Shown piece by piece: positions 15,719 through 23,072 of a stretch of DNA of 23,895 nt (the first letter of the stretch is position 1; each line of letters opens with the position of its first letter). Origin of the DNA: CAZEHJ01 sp964512485. GTDB lineage: Bacteria; Bacteroidota; Rhodothermia; Rhodothermales; UBA10348. The DNA is taken from positions 1 through 23,895 of the forward strand of contig CAZEHJ010000060.1 of NCBI GenBank assembly GCA_964512485.1, in the 5' to 3' direction. The notes under the pieces are model-generated. The model worked only from the letters and a program-made list of their open reading frames with translations. It was not told the origin of the DNA and ran no database searches. Made by a program: the position numbers and the translations under genes.

Positions 15719-16455
15719 CGAATTGCGACGGCGAGAGTATCGTGATGATCGGCAATGAGACTTCGAAGGTAGGGACTAATGTTGTCGACTCCGCCAAAAC
15801 CGGCTATTCGAGCCGCAGCTTCTTCCGCCTCAGGCAGAATACTTCCACTTTCAGCGAAATGTCCAAGATCTCGATAGCAACCAAGGGTGAATGAATCGAC
15901 GGCGCTGCCAGCATCCCGCCTGAAAATAAAATTGACGGGACGATTCAAAGCGGTCAAAAAGGCATTTTCCATGCGCCTTTGACCCAGCAACTCTTCTGCC
16001 TTTCCCGGAAGTGCTTTGAACATTTCAACGTGGAAAAACCCCGATGAATCCATGGCGGGCCTGAGCACGGCGGGCGTGACGCCCCGCACGAACAGATCTT
16101 CCGTCCAGGCGATCTTGTCCGCCATTGCTGCCAGCGAAGAGTTCAGGGATGAACGACTGAGCGTTTTCTCAACCGAATGAAATTCAGTCCACTCCCCCAT
16201 CGGGTGAATGATCATGAAATCCCACTGATCACCTTGCGAGTGACGCATCCACATAGGTCGCTCATCTCCGGCAGCCTCGATCGCGTCGAACCATTCGCTG
16301 GCATCGGCCATGAACGACCGAAACTCACCCGGTGTCGCTCTGACCAACTGTACCCTGTAGAGGTAGTCTCCCTCCACTGGTAGAGAATCCTGCGCTAGGA
16401 GGATCCCGGGATTCCAAAAAAGCAGGATGATCCAGCAAACGCGTAGATGCTTCAT
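15715..16455 (-). CDS. Unrecognised secreted protein, possible duplicated ferredoxin-like fold
   Basis: 246 residues. A signal peptide (MKHLRVCWIILLFWNPGILL, cleavage near AQD at 22-23) predicts export; there is no lipobox cysteine at the site. The mature part seems to have two similar halves. One begins YLYRVQLVRATPGEFRSF and the other FFHVEMFKALPGKAEELL, each a strand, a short loop with a PG, then a helix, followed by a strand (WDFMIIHP; FTLGCYRD). That is the layout of dimeric alpha-beta barrel (NIPSNAP/ABM-like) proteins, but this is a visual inference and no catalytic motif is seen. The gene starts one base after the lolD stop, has a good AGGAGA ribosome-binding site (rare in this window) and overlaps pdxH by ATGA. 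The function is unknown. Confidence 0.85.
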   Translation of the reverse strand: MKHLRVCWIILLFWNPGILLAQDSLPVEGDYLYRVQLVRATPGEFRSFMADASEWFDAIEAAGDERPMWMRHSQGDQWDFMIIHPMGEWTEFHSVEKTLSRSSLNSSLAAMADKIAWTEDLFVRGVTPAVLRPAMDSSGFFHVEMFKALPGKAEELLGQRRMENAFLTALNRPVNFIFRRDAGSAVDSFTLGCYRDLGHFAESGSILPEAEEAAARIAGFGGVDNISPYLRSLIADHHDTLAVAIR

Positions 16456-16456
16456 T

Positions 16457-17164
16457 TCAATTCTCCTGTTTCAAACGACCGTGTTCGAGTACAAGAATAC
16501 GATCAGCCATCGATGCAAACTGTAGATTGTGGGTAACCAGGACAAAGGTCTGGTTCAGATCACGACTCAATCGCACCATCTCTTCGTGCAGTGCGTCTGC
16601 GGTTTTTTCGTCCAGATTGCCGGTAGGCTCGTCTGCAAGAATGAGGTCCGGTTGGTTCATCAGAGCCCGTGCGATCGCCACACGCTGCTTTTCACCTCCT
16701 GAGAGCTCACCCGGTCTGTGCTCAGCCCGATCTGTCAGACCGACCAAATCCAGCAGTTCCAGCGCTCGTGGGCGTGCTTCACCGGGCGATAACCCTTTCA
16801 CCAGAGCGGGCATCATCACATTTTCCTCAGCGGAAAACTCGGGAAGCAGGTGATGAAACTGGAAAACGAATCCGATCTGGTCATTTCGAAAGGCGCTCAG
16901 CGATTCGTCGTTCTGGTCGAACACGTTTCTCCCGTGCACGATCACCTCGCCCGCGTCAGGGCGGTCAAGTGCCCCAAGCAAATGCAGAAGCGTACTCTTT
17001 CCCGTTCCTGATTCCCCGACGATGGCGATGACTTCACCTGCTTTGACAGACAGATCCAGGTCTTCGAGCACCAGTAATGGTCCTCGACCAACTGAGGGAT
17101 AGGACTTTGACAGTTTCCGTACCTCGAGAAGCACATCCCCATTCATGTGGGTAGAGCTATTCAT
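16457..17164 (-). CDS. lolD: LolD-type lipoprotein-releasing ABC ATPase
   Basis: 235 residues from the ATG at 17164, which overlaps the response-regulator stop by eight bases. The ATG at 17146 (229 residues, ten bases after that stop) is an equally good start. Walker A is GESGTGKS (50-57), the Q-loop reads FVFQFHHLLPEFSAEENVMMP, the signature is LSGGEKQR (154-161), Walker B is LILADEPTGNLD and the switch histidine is H212. The HHLLPEFSAEENV segment is typical of LolD, the ATPase that powers release of outer-membrane lipoproteins from the inner membrane. LolC/LolE-type permeases are not adjacent; the following gene encodes a secreted protein. A MacB-like or other MacB-superfamily role cannot be excluded. 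Confidence 0.87.
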   Translation of the reverse strand: MNSSTHMNGDVLLEVRKLSKSYPSVGRGPLLVLEDLDLSVKAGEVIAIVGESGTGKSTLLHLLGALDRPDAGEVIVHGRNVFDQNDESLSAFRNDQIGFVFQFHHLLPEFSAEENVMMPALVKGLSPGEARPRALELLDLVGLTDRAEHRPGELSGGEKQRVAIARALMNQPDLILADEPTGNLDEKTADALHEEMVRLSRDLNQTFVLVTHNLQFASMADRILVLEHGRLKQEN

Positions 17165-18545
17165 CACCGCGCTGAATTTCGTATTTGCTCATCTTGTTGT
17201 AGAGATGAGAACGCTGAATACCGATCGATTCGGCTGTTCGGCTGATATTCCAATCGTTGAGCATGAGTTTGTGTTCGATGAACAGCTTTTCGGCACTGTC
17301 CCTGAAATCAGCAAACTGCTCAAACCGGTCCAGCAGGCCCACGATGGGGTTCGCCGCCGATCCACCCGGGTGAACATACCGTTCCACATCAACGCCCGTG
17401 ATTCGTTCGCCCTGACTCAGAATCGTGAGTCGCTCGACAACGTTGTGCAACTCACGCACGTTTCCACGCCAATCAAATTGTCCGAGGGCGCCCAATGCTT
17501 CTTTCGAAAAAGGTTTTGGCTCGAGCCCATTGCGACGCGCAATCCGTTCCGCAATGTTTTCGGTAATCACCCCGACATCTCCCCGACGCTCCCTCAGTGG
17601 CGGGACATGAATCAGAATGACCGACAGTCTGTGATACAGATCTTCCCGGAATTGATTCTCTTCAATCTGATTGAGAAGATCCTTGTTCGTTGCTGCAATT
17701 ACGCGCACATCCACGGGTATCGAGCGATCACCACCTACCCGCGTAATAGTGTTCTCTTGCAGCGCCCTCAACACCTTGGCCTGAGCCGAAAGGCTCATGT
17801 CTCCGATCTCATCGAGAAACAGCGTTCCACCGTGCGCCTGTTCAAACTTCCCGATCCTCTGCTTGGTCGCACCGGTAAAGCTGCCTTTTTCGTGACCAAA
17901 GAGCTCACTTTCGATCAGTTCGCTTGGAATGGCGGCGCAATTGACTTCGATGACCTGACCGTCGCTGCGATTCGAAAGCCTGTGAATCCACTTGGCGACG
18001 AGTTCTTTTCCGGTTCCGGCTTCGCCCGTGATGAGAATTCGGGCCTCGGTGGGCGCTACCCGCTCAATGGTCTCTTTGATAGCCTTGATGCCCGGACTGT
18101 CTCCAAGAATCGGAGTCAGAGTCCCTGAGACTTTCTCGACAATCGTTTGGCGCATCCTCCGGTTTTCAGACTCGAGCTGACTCCGATCCATCGCGTTGCG
18201 GATCGTCAGAAGAAGTCGGTTCAGGTCGGGTGGTTTCTCGATGAAGTCATACGCTCCGAGGCGCGTTGCTTCGACGGCCGTATCAATCGTTCCATGGCCT
18301 GAAATCATAACGACCGGAACGTCGATCTGGTCTTTGGCGATGGCCGCCAGAACCTCAAGTCCATCTTTCTTGGGCATCTTGACGTCCAGAAGAACGACGT
18401 CAAAACGCTGCGCTCGCAGCTTTCCGAGGGCCTCTTCTCCGTCTTCTGCTTCTTCTACCGCAAAATCCTCGTATTCGAGAATCTCTCTGAGAGTTCGGCG
18501 AATACTCGCTTCGTCATCTACAACCAGTATGACGGGAACTGCCAT
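17157..18545 (-). CDS. Sigma-54-dependent response regulator (NtrC/NtrX family)
   Basis: 462 residues in three domains. The receiver (1-120) has DD at 10-11 and phospho-acceptor D54 in VVLLDVKMPKKDG. The AAA+ domain (145-380) has Walker A GEAGTGKE (174-181), the sigma-54 contact loop ESELFGHEKGSFTGA (GSFTGA at 221-226), Walker B TLFLDEIGDM (241-250) and a WRGNVRELHN sensor 2. The C-terminal Fis-type helix-turn-helix includes NISRTAESIGIQRSHLYNKM. All residues needed to activate sigma-54 promoters appear intact; S in place of A in GAFTGA is a known variant. No histidine kinase is next door, so the partner kinase is encoded elsewhere or the regulator is an orphan. It starts 27 bases after the TPR gene and overlaps or abuts lolD. 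Confidence 0.95.
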   Translation of the reverse strand: MAVPVILVVDDEASIRRTLREILEYEDFAVEEAEDGEEALGKLRAQRFDVVLLDVKMPKKDGLEVLAAIAKDQIDVPVVMISGHGTIDTAVEATRLGAYDFIEKPPDLNRLLLTIRNAMDRSQLESENRRMRQTIVEKVSGTLTPILGDSPGIKAIKETIERVAPTEARILITGEAGTGKELVAKWIHRLSNRSDGQVIEVNCAAIPSELIESELFGHEKGSFTGATKQRIGKFEQAHGGTLFLDEIGDMSLSAQAKVLRALQENTITRVGGDRSIPVDVRVIAATNKDLLNQIEENQFREDLYHRLSVILIHVPPLRERRGDVGVITENIAERIARRNGLEPKPFSKEALGALGQFDWRGNVRELHNVVERLTILSQGERITGVDVERYVHPGGSAANPIVGLLDRFEQFADFRDSAEKLFIEHKLMLNDWNISRTAESIGIQRSHLYNKMSKYEIQRGDE

Positions 18546-18572
18546 TCTGAAGCCGGATTGTGAATTAGTGTG

Positions 18573-19271
18573 CTATTGCGTCGATCCAAGCCGGGCAAGT
18601 TGAAACTCAACATTCTGGGCAGCCTGAGAATCCGGGTAATCTTCCTGAATCGTCTCAAAAACATCCATGGCTCGAGAGTTTGAACCGGCCGCGGCATAAG
18701 CGCGCGCTGCCCGCTCAAGGTACATGGGTGACGTGATGTCACTTTCAAAAACGTTGGCAGCTCGCGAGTAAAGATCTCCGGCCTCGTCATAATCTCCGCT
18801 GAGTTCATGAATGGCGGCTTCTCCCGCAAAAGCAGAAGCTCCAATGTAATCGGCAGATTTTGAGTACGACTCAAAATATTCGAGTGAGCGATCCATTTCT
18901 CCAACGCGGAAGAGAGCATCGGCCGCATAAAACGTGGCGAGATTTCCAGAGACGGTTCCACCGAATCTGTCGGAAATATCCAGCAGACCTGTAAAGGAAA
19001 TGTCTCCGTCAAGTGATGCCTGGTAGGAACCGGCTTCATACAGACGGACGGCCTCAGCCATCTCCGAGAGCGCAGATTCGTTACGGTTTCCCTGATTCCA
19101 ATTCCAGCCCAGAATCAGCAGAACAACGAGGACAATTCCGCCCAAGATGCCGTAAGTGAGGTTTTTGTTGTTCTCAAAAAACCCGAGTGCCCGAGCATAG
19201 AACGTGACTACGGTGTCTTGACGAAGCTCGTGACGACGTGAGACTTTCCGGGTTGGATTAAGCGTTGACAT
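18573..19271 (-). CDS. TPR-containing inner-membrane anchored protein (YfgM-like layout)
   Basis: 232 residues from the ATG at 19271. An upstream extension of the frame to 19412 is cysteine-rich and unlikely to be translated. A short basic cytoplasmic N-terminus (TRKVSRRHELRQD) precedes one transmembrane helix (about 40-57, YGILGGIVLVVLLILGW). Helical tetratricopeptide-like repeats follow, for example TFYAADALFRVGEMDRSLEY, EAAIHELSGDYDEAGDLYSR and RAARAYAAAGSNSRAMDVF, ending with a YPDSQAAQNVEFQLARL element. The layout matches YfgM and related TPR proteins, which expose their repeats to the periplasm and work with the secretion or folding machinery. It is the first gene of a five-gene operon with a sigma-54 regulator, lolD, a secreted protein and pdxH. 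The specific role is inferred only from this layout. Confidence 0.85.
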   Translation of the reverse strand: MSTLNPTRKVSRRHELRQDTVVTFYARALGFFENNKNLTYGILGGIVLVVLLILGWNWNQGNRNESALSEMAEAVRLYEAGSYQASLDGDISFTGLLDISDRFGGTVSGNLATFYAADALFRVGEMDRSLEYFESYSKSADYIGASAFAGEAAIHELSGDYDEAGDLYSRAANVFESDITSPMYLERAARAYAAAGSNSRAMDVFETIQEDYPDSQAAQNVEFQLARLGSTQ

Positions 19272-19291
19272 GTGTACTTGAAAAAATCCCT

Positions 19292-19316
19292 TTAAATGAC
19301 CACACCTTAAATGACC
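19292..19316. repeat. Direct repeat TTAAATGACC x2
   Basis: Two identical 10-base copies start 15 bases apart, at 19292 and 19307, about 20-45 bases upstream of the TPR-operon ATG (minus strand). Direct repeats in this position often mark sites for response regulators or sigma-54 activators; the binding protein is unknown. Confidence 0.5.
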
Positions 19317-19550
19317 GCAAAGGCCACAATCAGTCGGTACGACCGATTTTGCGCAAAGACGCGTAAAATATCCTTTTTTCTGTCCGAGAGCAACGAAAAC
19401 CAACGCGTTCATGCGAGGTTTCCCGATTTTTCGAAATCCATCCGCTCTACAAATTCTGAACGATGCGCGATCAGATCACGGCGGAGGTAGAGAATCGAAC
19501 TGATACAAAGAAGATCCCGAGGGACGGCTACGCTCACGTCAAATGAAACG

Positions 19551-19560
19551 AAAGCGCTTT
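19551..19560. promoter_or_regulatory. Palindrome AAAGCGCTTT upstream of gapA
   Basis: A perfect 10-bp palindrome lies 100 bases before the gapA ATG, with a central CG-type core flanked by A and T runs. LacI-family operators (for example cre-like sites) share this general form. It overlaps the expected -35 region if the TACTTTTC at 19571 is the -7 element. This is an inference from shape and position only. Confidence 0.35.
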
Positions 19561-19659
19561 TCTTAACCAATACTTTTCAACAGTTGGATGCAACCTAGAT
19601 GGCTGATGCCGAATTTTGGGGCTCACAGTTCTCCGCATTTATAAGGAAGCGTTTTCGAC

Positions 19660-20664
19660 ATGGCAATCAGACTGGGAATCAATGGATTTGGACGTATCGG
19701 ACGTCTCGTTTTTCGTGCTATCATCGAACGGGATACCGACGAGTTTGAAATTGTGGGTGTGAATGACCTGACCGATGCACATACACTGGCGCATCTGCTC
19801 AAGTACGATTCTGTTCACCTGAAATTTCCCGGCGAAGTATCCGCCGAAGATGATGCAATCATCGTCAATGGACGCAGAATTCGCGTCTTTGCCGAGCGCA
19901 ACCCTGAAGATCTTCCATGGGGAGAATTGAATACGGATGTTGTGGTTGAATCCACAGGAATCTTCCGCACCCGTGACAAAGCGGCGATGCACATCACGGC
20001 CGGCGCCAAGAAAGTCGTAATCTCAGCACCTGCGAGCGGTGCCGTGGATGCTACGATCGTGCTTGGTGTAAATGACGGTGATCTCACAGGCGACGAAGAA
20101 GTTGTTTCAAACGCCAGTTGCACGACCAACTGCCTGGCCCCGATGGTCAAGGTTCTCGACGATGCCTTGAGCGTCAAGAAAGGAATGATGACCACGGTCC
20201 ACGCTTATACCTCCGATCAGAATCTCCAGGACGGACCACACTCAGATCTGCGTCGATCCCGCGCGGCGGCGGTATCCATTATTCCAACGACCACCGGTGC
20301 CGCTAAAGCGGTTGGGCTCGTGCTTCCCCATCTGGCCGGCAAGCTGGATGGATTTGCGCTTCGTGTCCCGACTCCGGATGGCTCGATCACCGATCTGACT
20401 GTCGAAGTCGGTCGCGAAACAACGTCGGAAGAAGTGAACCGACTCTTCAAGGATGCAGCATCGGGCTCATTGAAAGGTATCCTCGAATACAGCGACGAAC
20501 CACTCGTGTCCATCGATATCATTCACAATCCGCATTCGAACATCTTCGATTCCGGCTCGACCATGGTGATGGGCAATATGGTCAAGATCGTAGGGTGGTA
20601 CGACAATGAATGGGGTTACTCGAACAGAACGATCGATCTGGTCAAGAAGCTGTTCCAGGATTAA
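19660..20664 (+). CDS. gapA: Glyceraldehyde-3-phosphate dehydrogenase, type I
   Basis: 334 residues, the usual length. It converts glyceraldehyde-3-phosphate, NAD+ and phosphate to 1,3-bisphosphoglycerate in cytoplasmic glycolysis. The NAD-binding Rossmann start is INGFGRIGRLVFRAI. Catalytic C154 lies in SNASCTTNCLAP and H181 in TVHAYTSDQ. The VGVNDLTD turn (D36) is of the NAD-preferring type. The C-terminal WYDNEWGYSNR is present. The start ATG gives the standard MAIRLGINGFGR. It is followed after 178 bases by pgk, the next enzyme of the pathway, with unusual repeats and a hairpin between them. Confidence 0.98.
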   Translation: MAIRLGINGFGRIGRLVFRAIIERDTDEFEIVGVNDLTDAHTLAHLLKYDSVHLKFPGEVSAEDDAIIVNGRRIRVFAERNPEDLPWGELNTDVVVESTGIFRTRDKAAMHITAGAKKVVISAPASGAVDATIVLGVNDGDLTGDEEVVSNASCTTNCLAPMVKVLDDALSVKKGMMTTVHAYTSDQNLQDGPHSDLRRSRAAAVSIIPTTTGAAKAVGLVLPHLAGKLDGFALRVPTPDGSITDLTVEVGRETTSEEVNRLFKDAASGSLKGILEYSDEPLVSIDIIHNPHSNIFDSGSTMVMGNMVKIVGWYDNEWGYSNRTIDLVKKLFQD

Positions 20665-20683
20665 TCCGGAAGGCACGCTGAAT

Positions 20684-20746
20684 AATCCGACGGTCATAGT
20701 GATCAGTCCGACGGACATAGTGATCAGTCCGACGGTCACATCGACC
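20684..20746. repeat. Three tandem copies of a 21-bp repeat between gapA and pgk
   Basis: Copies lie at 20684-20704, 20705-20725 and 20726-20746, each beginning (A/G)TCCGACGG after an initial A. The first two share CATAGTGATC at their ends and differ at two bases; the third diverges in its last third. A weak fourth copy, about 12 of 21 bases, may begin at the gapA stop codon (20663). The period equals seven codons or two DNA helical turns. No coding role is likely. Confidence 0.85.
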
Positions 20747-20762
20747 ATGTCATCCAGACATG
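20746..20762 (+). other. Small hairpin before the main gapA-pgk hairpin
   Basis: CATGTC (20746-20751) pairs with GACATG (20757-20762) around a five-base loop. It directly follows the 21-bp repeats and precedes the large hairpin by ten bases, so the three elements form a compact structured spacer. Confidence 0.5.
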
Positions 20763-20772
20763 TGTGATACCC

Positions 20773-20819
20773 GCGGCGCGGGTCGCGTTATGGAATAGCC
20801 ATAGCGAGACCCGCGCCGC
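20773..20819 (+). other. Large GC-rich hairpin in the gapA-pgk spacer
   Basis: Arms 20773-20793 and 20799-20819 pair: twelve consecutive pairs (outer GCGGCGCGGGTC), one A-G mismatch, then eight pairs including one G-T. The loop is five bases (AATAG). No T-tract follows, so it is not a classical intrinsic terminator. It ends 23 bases before the pgk ATG. The likely roles are mRNA processing, 3' end protection of gapA, or attenuation that sets the gapA-to-pgk ratio. Confidence 0.85.
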
Positions 20820-20842
20820 TCCCATTTCTTCCTCCATGTAAA

Positions 20843-22039
20843 ATGCCATTCAAGAAACTTTCGGATCTGAATCTCGCAGGAAAGAATGTGCTCGTGCGTG
20901 TGGACTTCAACGTTCCCCTCTCCATTGATGAAGCGGGTGAACGCACGGTCGATGACGATACACGCATCCGCGCGGCTATCCCCACTATTGAATACATTTT
21001 GCGCGCGGGAGGAAAAGCCATTCTCATCAGCCACCTGGGACGCCCAAAGGGGGAACGCAACCCCGACTTCGGTATGGCTCCCGTTGGTCGCCATCTGTCC
21101 CTCCTATTGGGTTTACCGGTGGTCATCGCTCCGGACGTTTCAGGTCCGGAAGTCGAAGAAATTGTGGCGTCCACCGGCCCCGGAGAGGTCGTGCTGCTCG
21201 AAAATGTTCGCTTTGATCCCGGCGAAACTGTTAATGACGCCGATCTCTCAGGTGATCTGGCCCGACTCGCGGATGTGTACGTAAACGACGCGTTCGGCAC
21301 GTCTCATCGCGCACACGCATCTACTGCCGGAGTGGCCCACTTGGTGCGTGACAAGGGCGCCGGATTATTGCTCCAGAGAGAACTCGAAACCCTTTCCAGA
21401 ATCGTCAATCATCCCGAAGCCCCGTTTGTCGCCATCGTAGGCGGAGCGAAGGTATCGGACAAAATCGGGATCATCGAAAAACTACTGGAATCGGTAGATC
21501 ACCTGCTTATCGGTGGCGCGATGGCGTACACATTCATGAAAGCGCAGGGGCATGAAACAGGTACCTCACTGACCGAAGACGACAAATTGGATCTGGCCCG
21601 CTCAGTACTGCAGGCCGCCGGCAATCGCATCCATCTGCCCGTCGACCACGTATGCGCCGACACATTCAGCAATGACGCTCCCTCCGTGATCACTGAAAAT
21701 GAAATCCCGTCCGGTAAAATGGGCCTGGATATTGGACCCAAAACCTCGGCTCTTTATGCCGATCTCATTCGAGAAGCCAGGACCGTCGTCTGGAATGGTC
21801 CGATGGGTGTTTTCGAAATGAGTTCTTTTGCCGCTGGAACGCATGCCGTTGCTTCGGCAGTCGTGGAGGCAACAGACTCAGGAGCATTTACGGTGGTTGG
21901 GGGAGGTGATTCCGTTTCGGCTATAGTCGGCGCCGGTCTCGCAGATCGCGTAAGTCATGTCAGTACCGGAGGAGGCGCCATGCTGGAATTACTTGAAGGA
22001 AAAGAGCTTCCCGGCGTTGCCGCCCTGGAAACCTCCTGA
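20843..22039 (+). CDS. pgk: Phosphoglycerate kinase
   Basis: 398 residues, normal for bacterial PGK. It transfers phosphate from 1,3-bisphosphoglycerate to ADP in glycolysis, using the product of gapA. Motifs: the substrate loop VRVDFNVPL (18-26), DDTRIRAAIPTIEY, LISHLGRPKG (61-70), ENVRFDPGE, YVNDAFGTSHRAHAST, the nucleotide-site VGGAKVSDKIG, the DIGPKT element and the C-terminal GGGDSVSAI ... STGGGAMLELLEGKELPGV. The N-terminus MPFKKLSDLNLAGKNVLVRV fits the family. It starts 23 bases after a large hairpin, and the ABC ATPase gene begins 22 bases after its stop. Confidence 0.98.
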   Translation: MPFKKLSDLNLAGKNVLVRVDFNVPLSIDEAGERTVDDDTRIRAAIPTIEYILRAGGKAILISHLGRPKGERNPDFGMAPVGRHLSLLLGLPVVIAPDVSGPEVEEIVASTGPGEVVLLENVRFDPGETVNDADLSGDLARLADVYVNDAFGTSHRAHASTAGVAHLVRDKGAGLLLQRELETLSRIVNHPEAPFVAIVGGAKVSDKIGIIEKLLESVDHLLIGGAMAYTFMKAQGHETGTSLTEDDKLDLARSVLQAAGNRIHLPVDHVCADTFSNDAPSVITENEIPSGKMGLDIGPKTSALYADLIREARTVVWNGPMGVFEMSSFAAGTHAVASAVVEATDSGAFTVVGGGDSVSAIVGAGLADRVSHVSTGGGAMLELLEGKELPGVAALETS

Positions 22040-22061
22040 TTCTTTCGCGGAGTCTATTACC

Positions 22062-23072
22062 ATGAATGATCACAACACTGGGGCCGAACCCGATCGCCCG
22101 AGAAAATCGGACGACAAGGGCGAGCCAGAAAAAAAGAGTGGAATTGCCATCGCCGCAAACGGACTGGCGAAGACTTTTACTTCCGCGTTCGGCAGAAAGC
22201 GAGTGCACGCACTTCGCGGCGTCGATATCGAGGTCCGAGCCGGAGAAATAGTCGGAATTCTCGGCCCGAATGGAGCCGGGAAAACTACCCTGCTCAAGAT
22301 TTTGCTTGGAGTCGTATCCCCCACCGCGGGAACAGCGAAAATTCAGGGGCAACCAATTGGTCAGGCCTCGGCCAGAAAAAACCTGGGCTATTTACCTGAG
22401 AACCATCGATTTCCTCCCTATCTGACAGGCCGCCAGACGCTCGACGTGTACGGCAGACTCAGCAATCTGGAACCCAACATCCGGAAGGAACGCATCCCCC
22501 GATTGATTGAAGAGGCTGGCCTCTCAGCCTGGATCGATGTTCGCGTCGGTAAATATTCGAAAGGCATGATGCAGCGTCTCGGATTGGCCCAGGCTGTACT
22601 CAGCGATCCGGACATTGTCATACTCGACGAACCTACGGATGGCGTGGATCCGGTGGGAAGAAGGGAAATACGCGACAGATTGAGAGATCTCAAGTCCCGC
22701 GGAAAGACCATTTTGATCAATTCCCATTTGCTTTCAGAAATCGAACTGATCTGCGATCGAGTTGCCATCCTGAACAAAGGAGAGATCGTTCGGTCAGGAT
22801 CCATCGAAGATATTGTCACCGAAGGATCCGGCGCGAGGCTTACCCTTCAGGATTTTCCGCCAGATCTGGATCTGTCTTCATTTTCAGTCCAGGTCGATTC
22901 GTCGGCCGTCCAGACGGAGATAATTCTCGAATCGGGCTCTGCTGAGTTACTGAACACATTGATAGACGTGCTGCGCGCCTCCGGGTGCTCAATCATGACC
23001 ATTGAGAAGCACAGACATTCTCTTGAGGCCGGTTTCATTCACATCATTGAGCAGGAGGAGAACGAGAAATGA
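22062..23072 (+). CDS. ABC-2 type exporter ATP-binding protein
   Basis: 336 residues from the ATG at 22062. The frame is open back to 21957 inside pgk, but that extension is not ABC-like. A charged, hydrophilic leader of about 25 residues precedes the domain. Walker A is GPNGAGKT (68-75), the signature is YSKGMMQR (165-172), Walker B is IVILDEPTDGVDP (185-197) and the switch histidine is H222. The usual Q-loop glutamine is a glutamate (LPENHRFPPYLTG), as in NosF/GldA-like exporters. The C-terminal ~90 residues form a separate domain of the DUF4162-like type. Together with the membrane protein that overlaps its stop codon (ATGA), it forms an inner-membrane exporter of unknown cargo. NosF or GldA-like function is possible but not shown. 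Confidence 0.92.
   Translation: MNDHNTGAEPDRPRKSDDKGEPEKKSGIAIAANGLAKTFTSAFGRKRVHALRGVDIEVRAGEIVGILGPNGAGKTTLLKILLGVVSPTAGTAKIQGQPIGQASARKNLGYLPENHRFPPYLTGRQTLDVYGRLSNLEPNIRKERIPRLIEEAGLSAWIDVRVGKYSKGMMQRLGLAQAVLSDPDIVILDEPTDGVDPVGRREIRDRLRDLKSRGKTILINSHLLSEIELICDRVAILNKGEIVRSGSIEDIVTEGSGARLTLQDFPPDLDLSSFSVQVDSSAVQTEIILESGSAELLNTLIDVLRASGCSIMTIEKHRHSLEAGFIHIIEQEENEK

Larger units (their letters stand above)
19272..19659. other. Divergent intergenic region between the TPR operon and gapA
   Basis: 388 bases without a convincing gene. It should hold two divergent promoters. Near the TPR start are direct repeats TTAAATGACC (19292-19301 and 19307-19316) and an inverted repeat TCGGT/ACCGA (19334-19346). 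Near gapA are a perfect palindrome AAAGCGCTTT (19551-19560) and TACTTTTC (19571-19578), the latter resembling a Bacteroidota -7 element (TAnnTTTG). A matching -33 TTTG is not obvious. AAGGAAG about 13 bases before the gapA ATG could be a weak ribosome-binding site. Confidence 0.6.

Noticed and set aside
17145..18128. Long plus-strand open frame (327 codons) antisense to the sigma-54 regulator
   Set aside because: It lies entirely opposite a complete, motif-rich gene, shows no recognisable domain, and is best explained by the codon bias of the real gene keeping the opposite frame open.
20467..20748. Minus-strand open frame whose translation has VGLITMS-like seven-residue repeats
   Set aside because: The repeat is just the 21-bp tandem DNA repeat read in codons, and the rest lies antisense to gapA. 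There is no start signal or homology.
20773..20819. gapA-pgk hairpin as an intrinsic terminator
   Set aside because: The stem is strong, but the downstream bases (CCCATTTCTTCC) are not a T-tract and pgk starts 23 bases later. Structural or processing roles are more likely.
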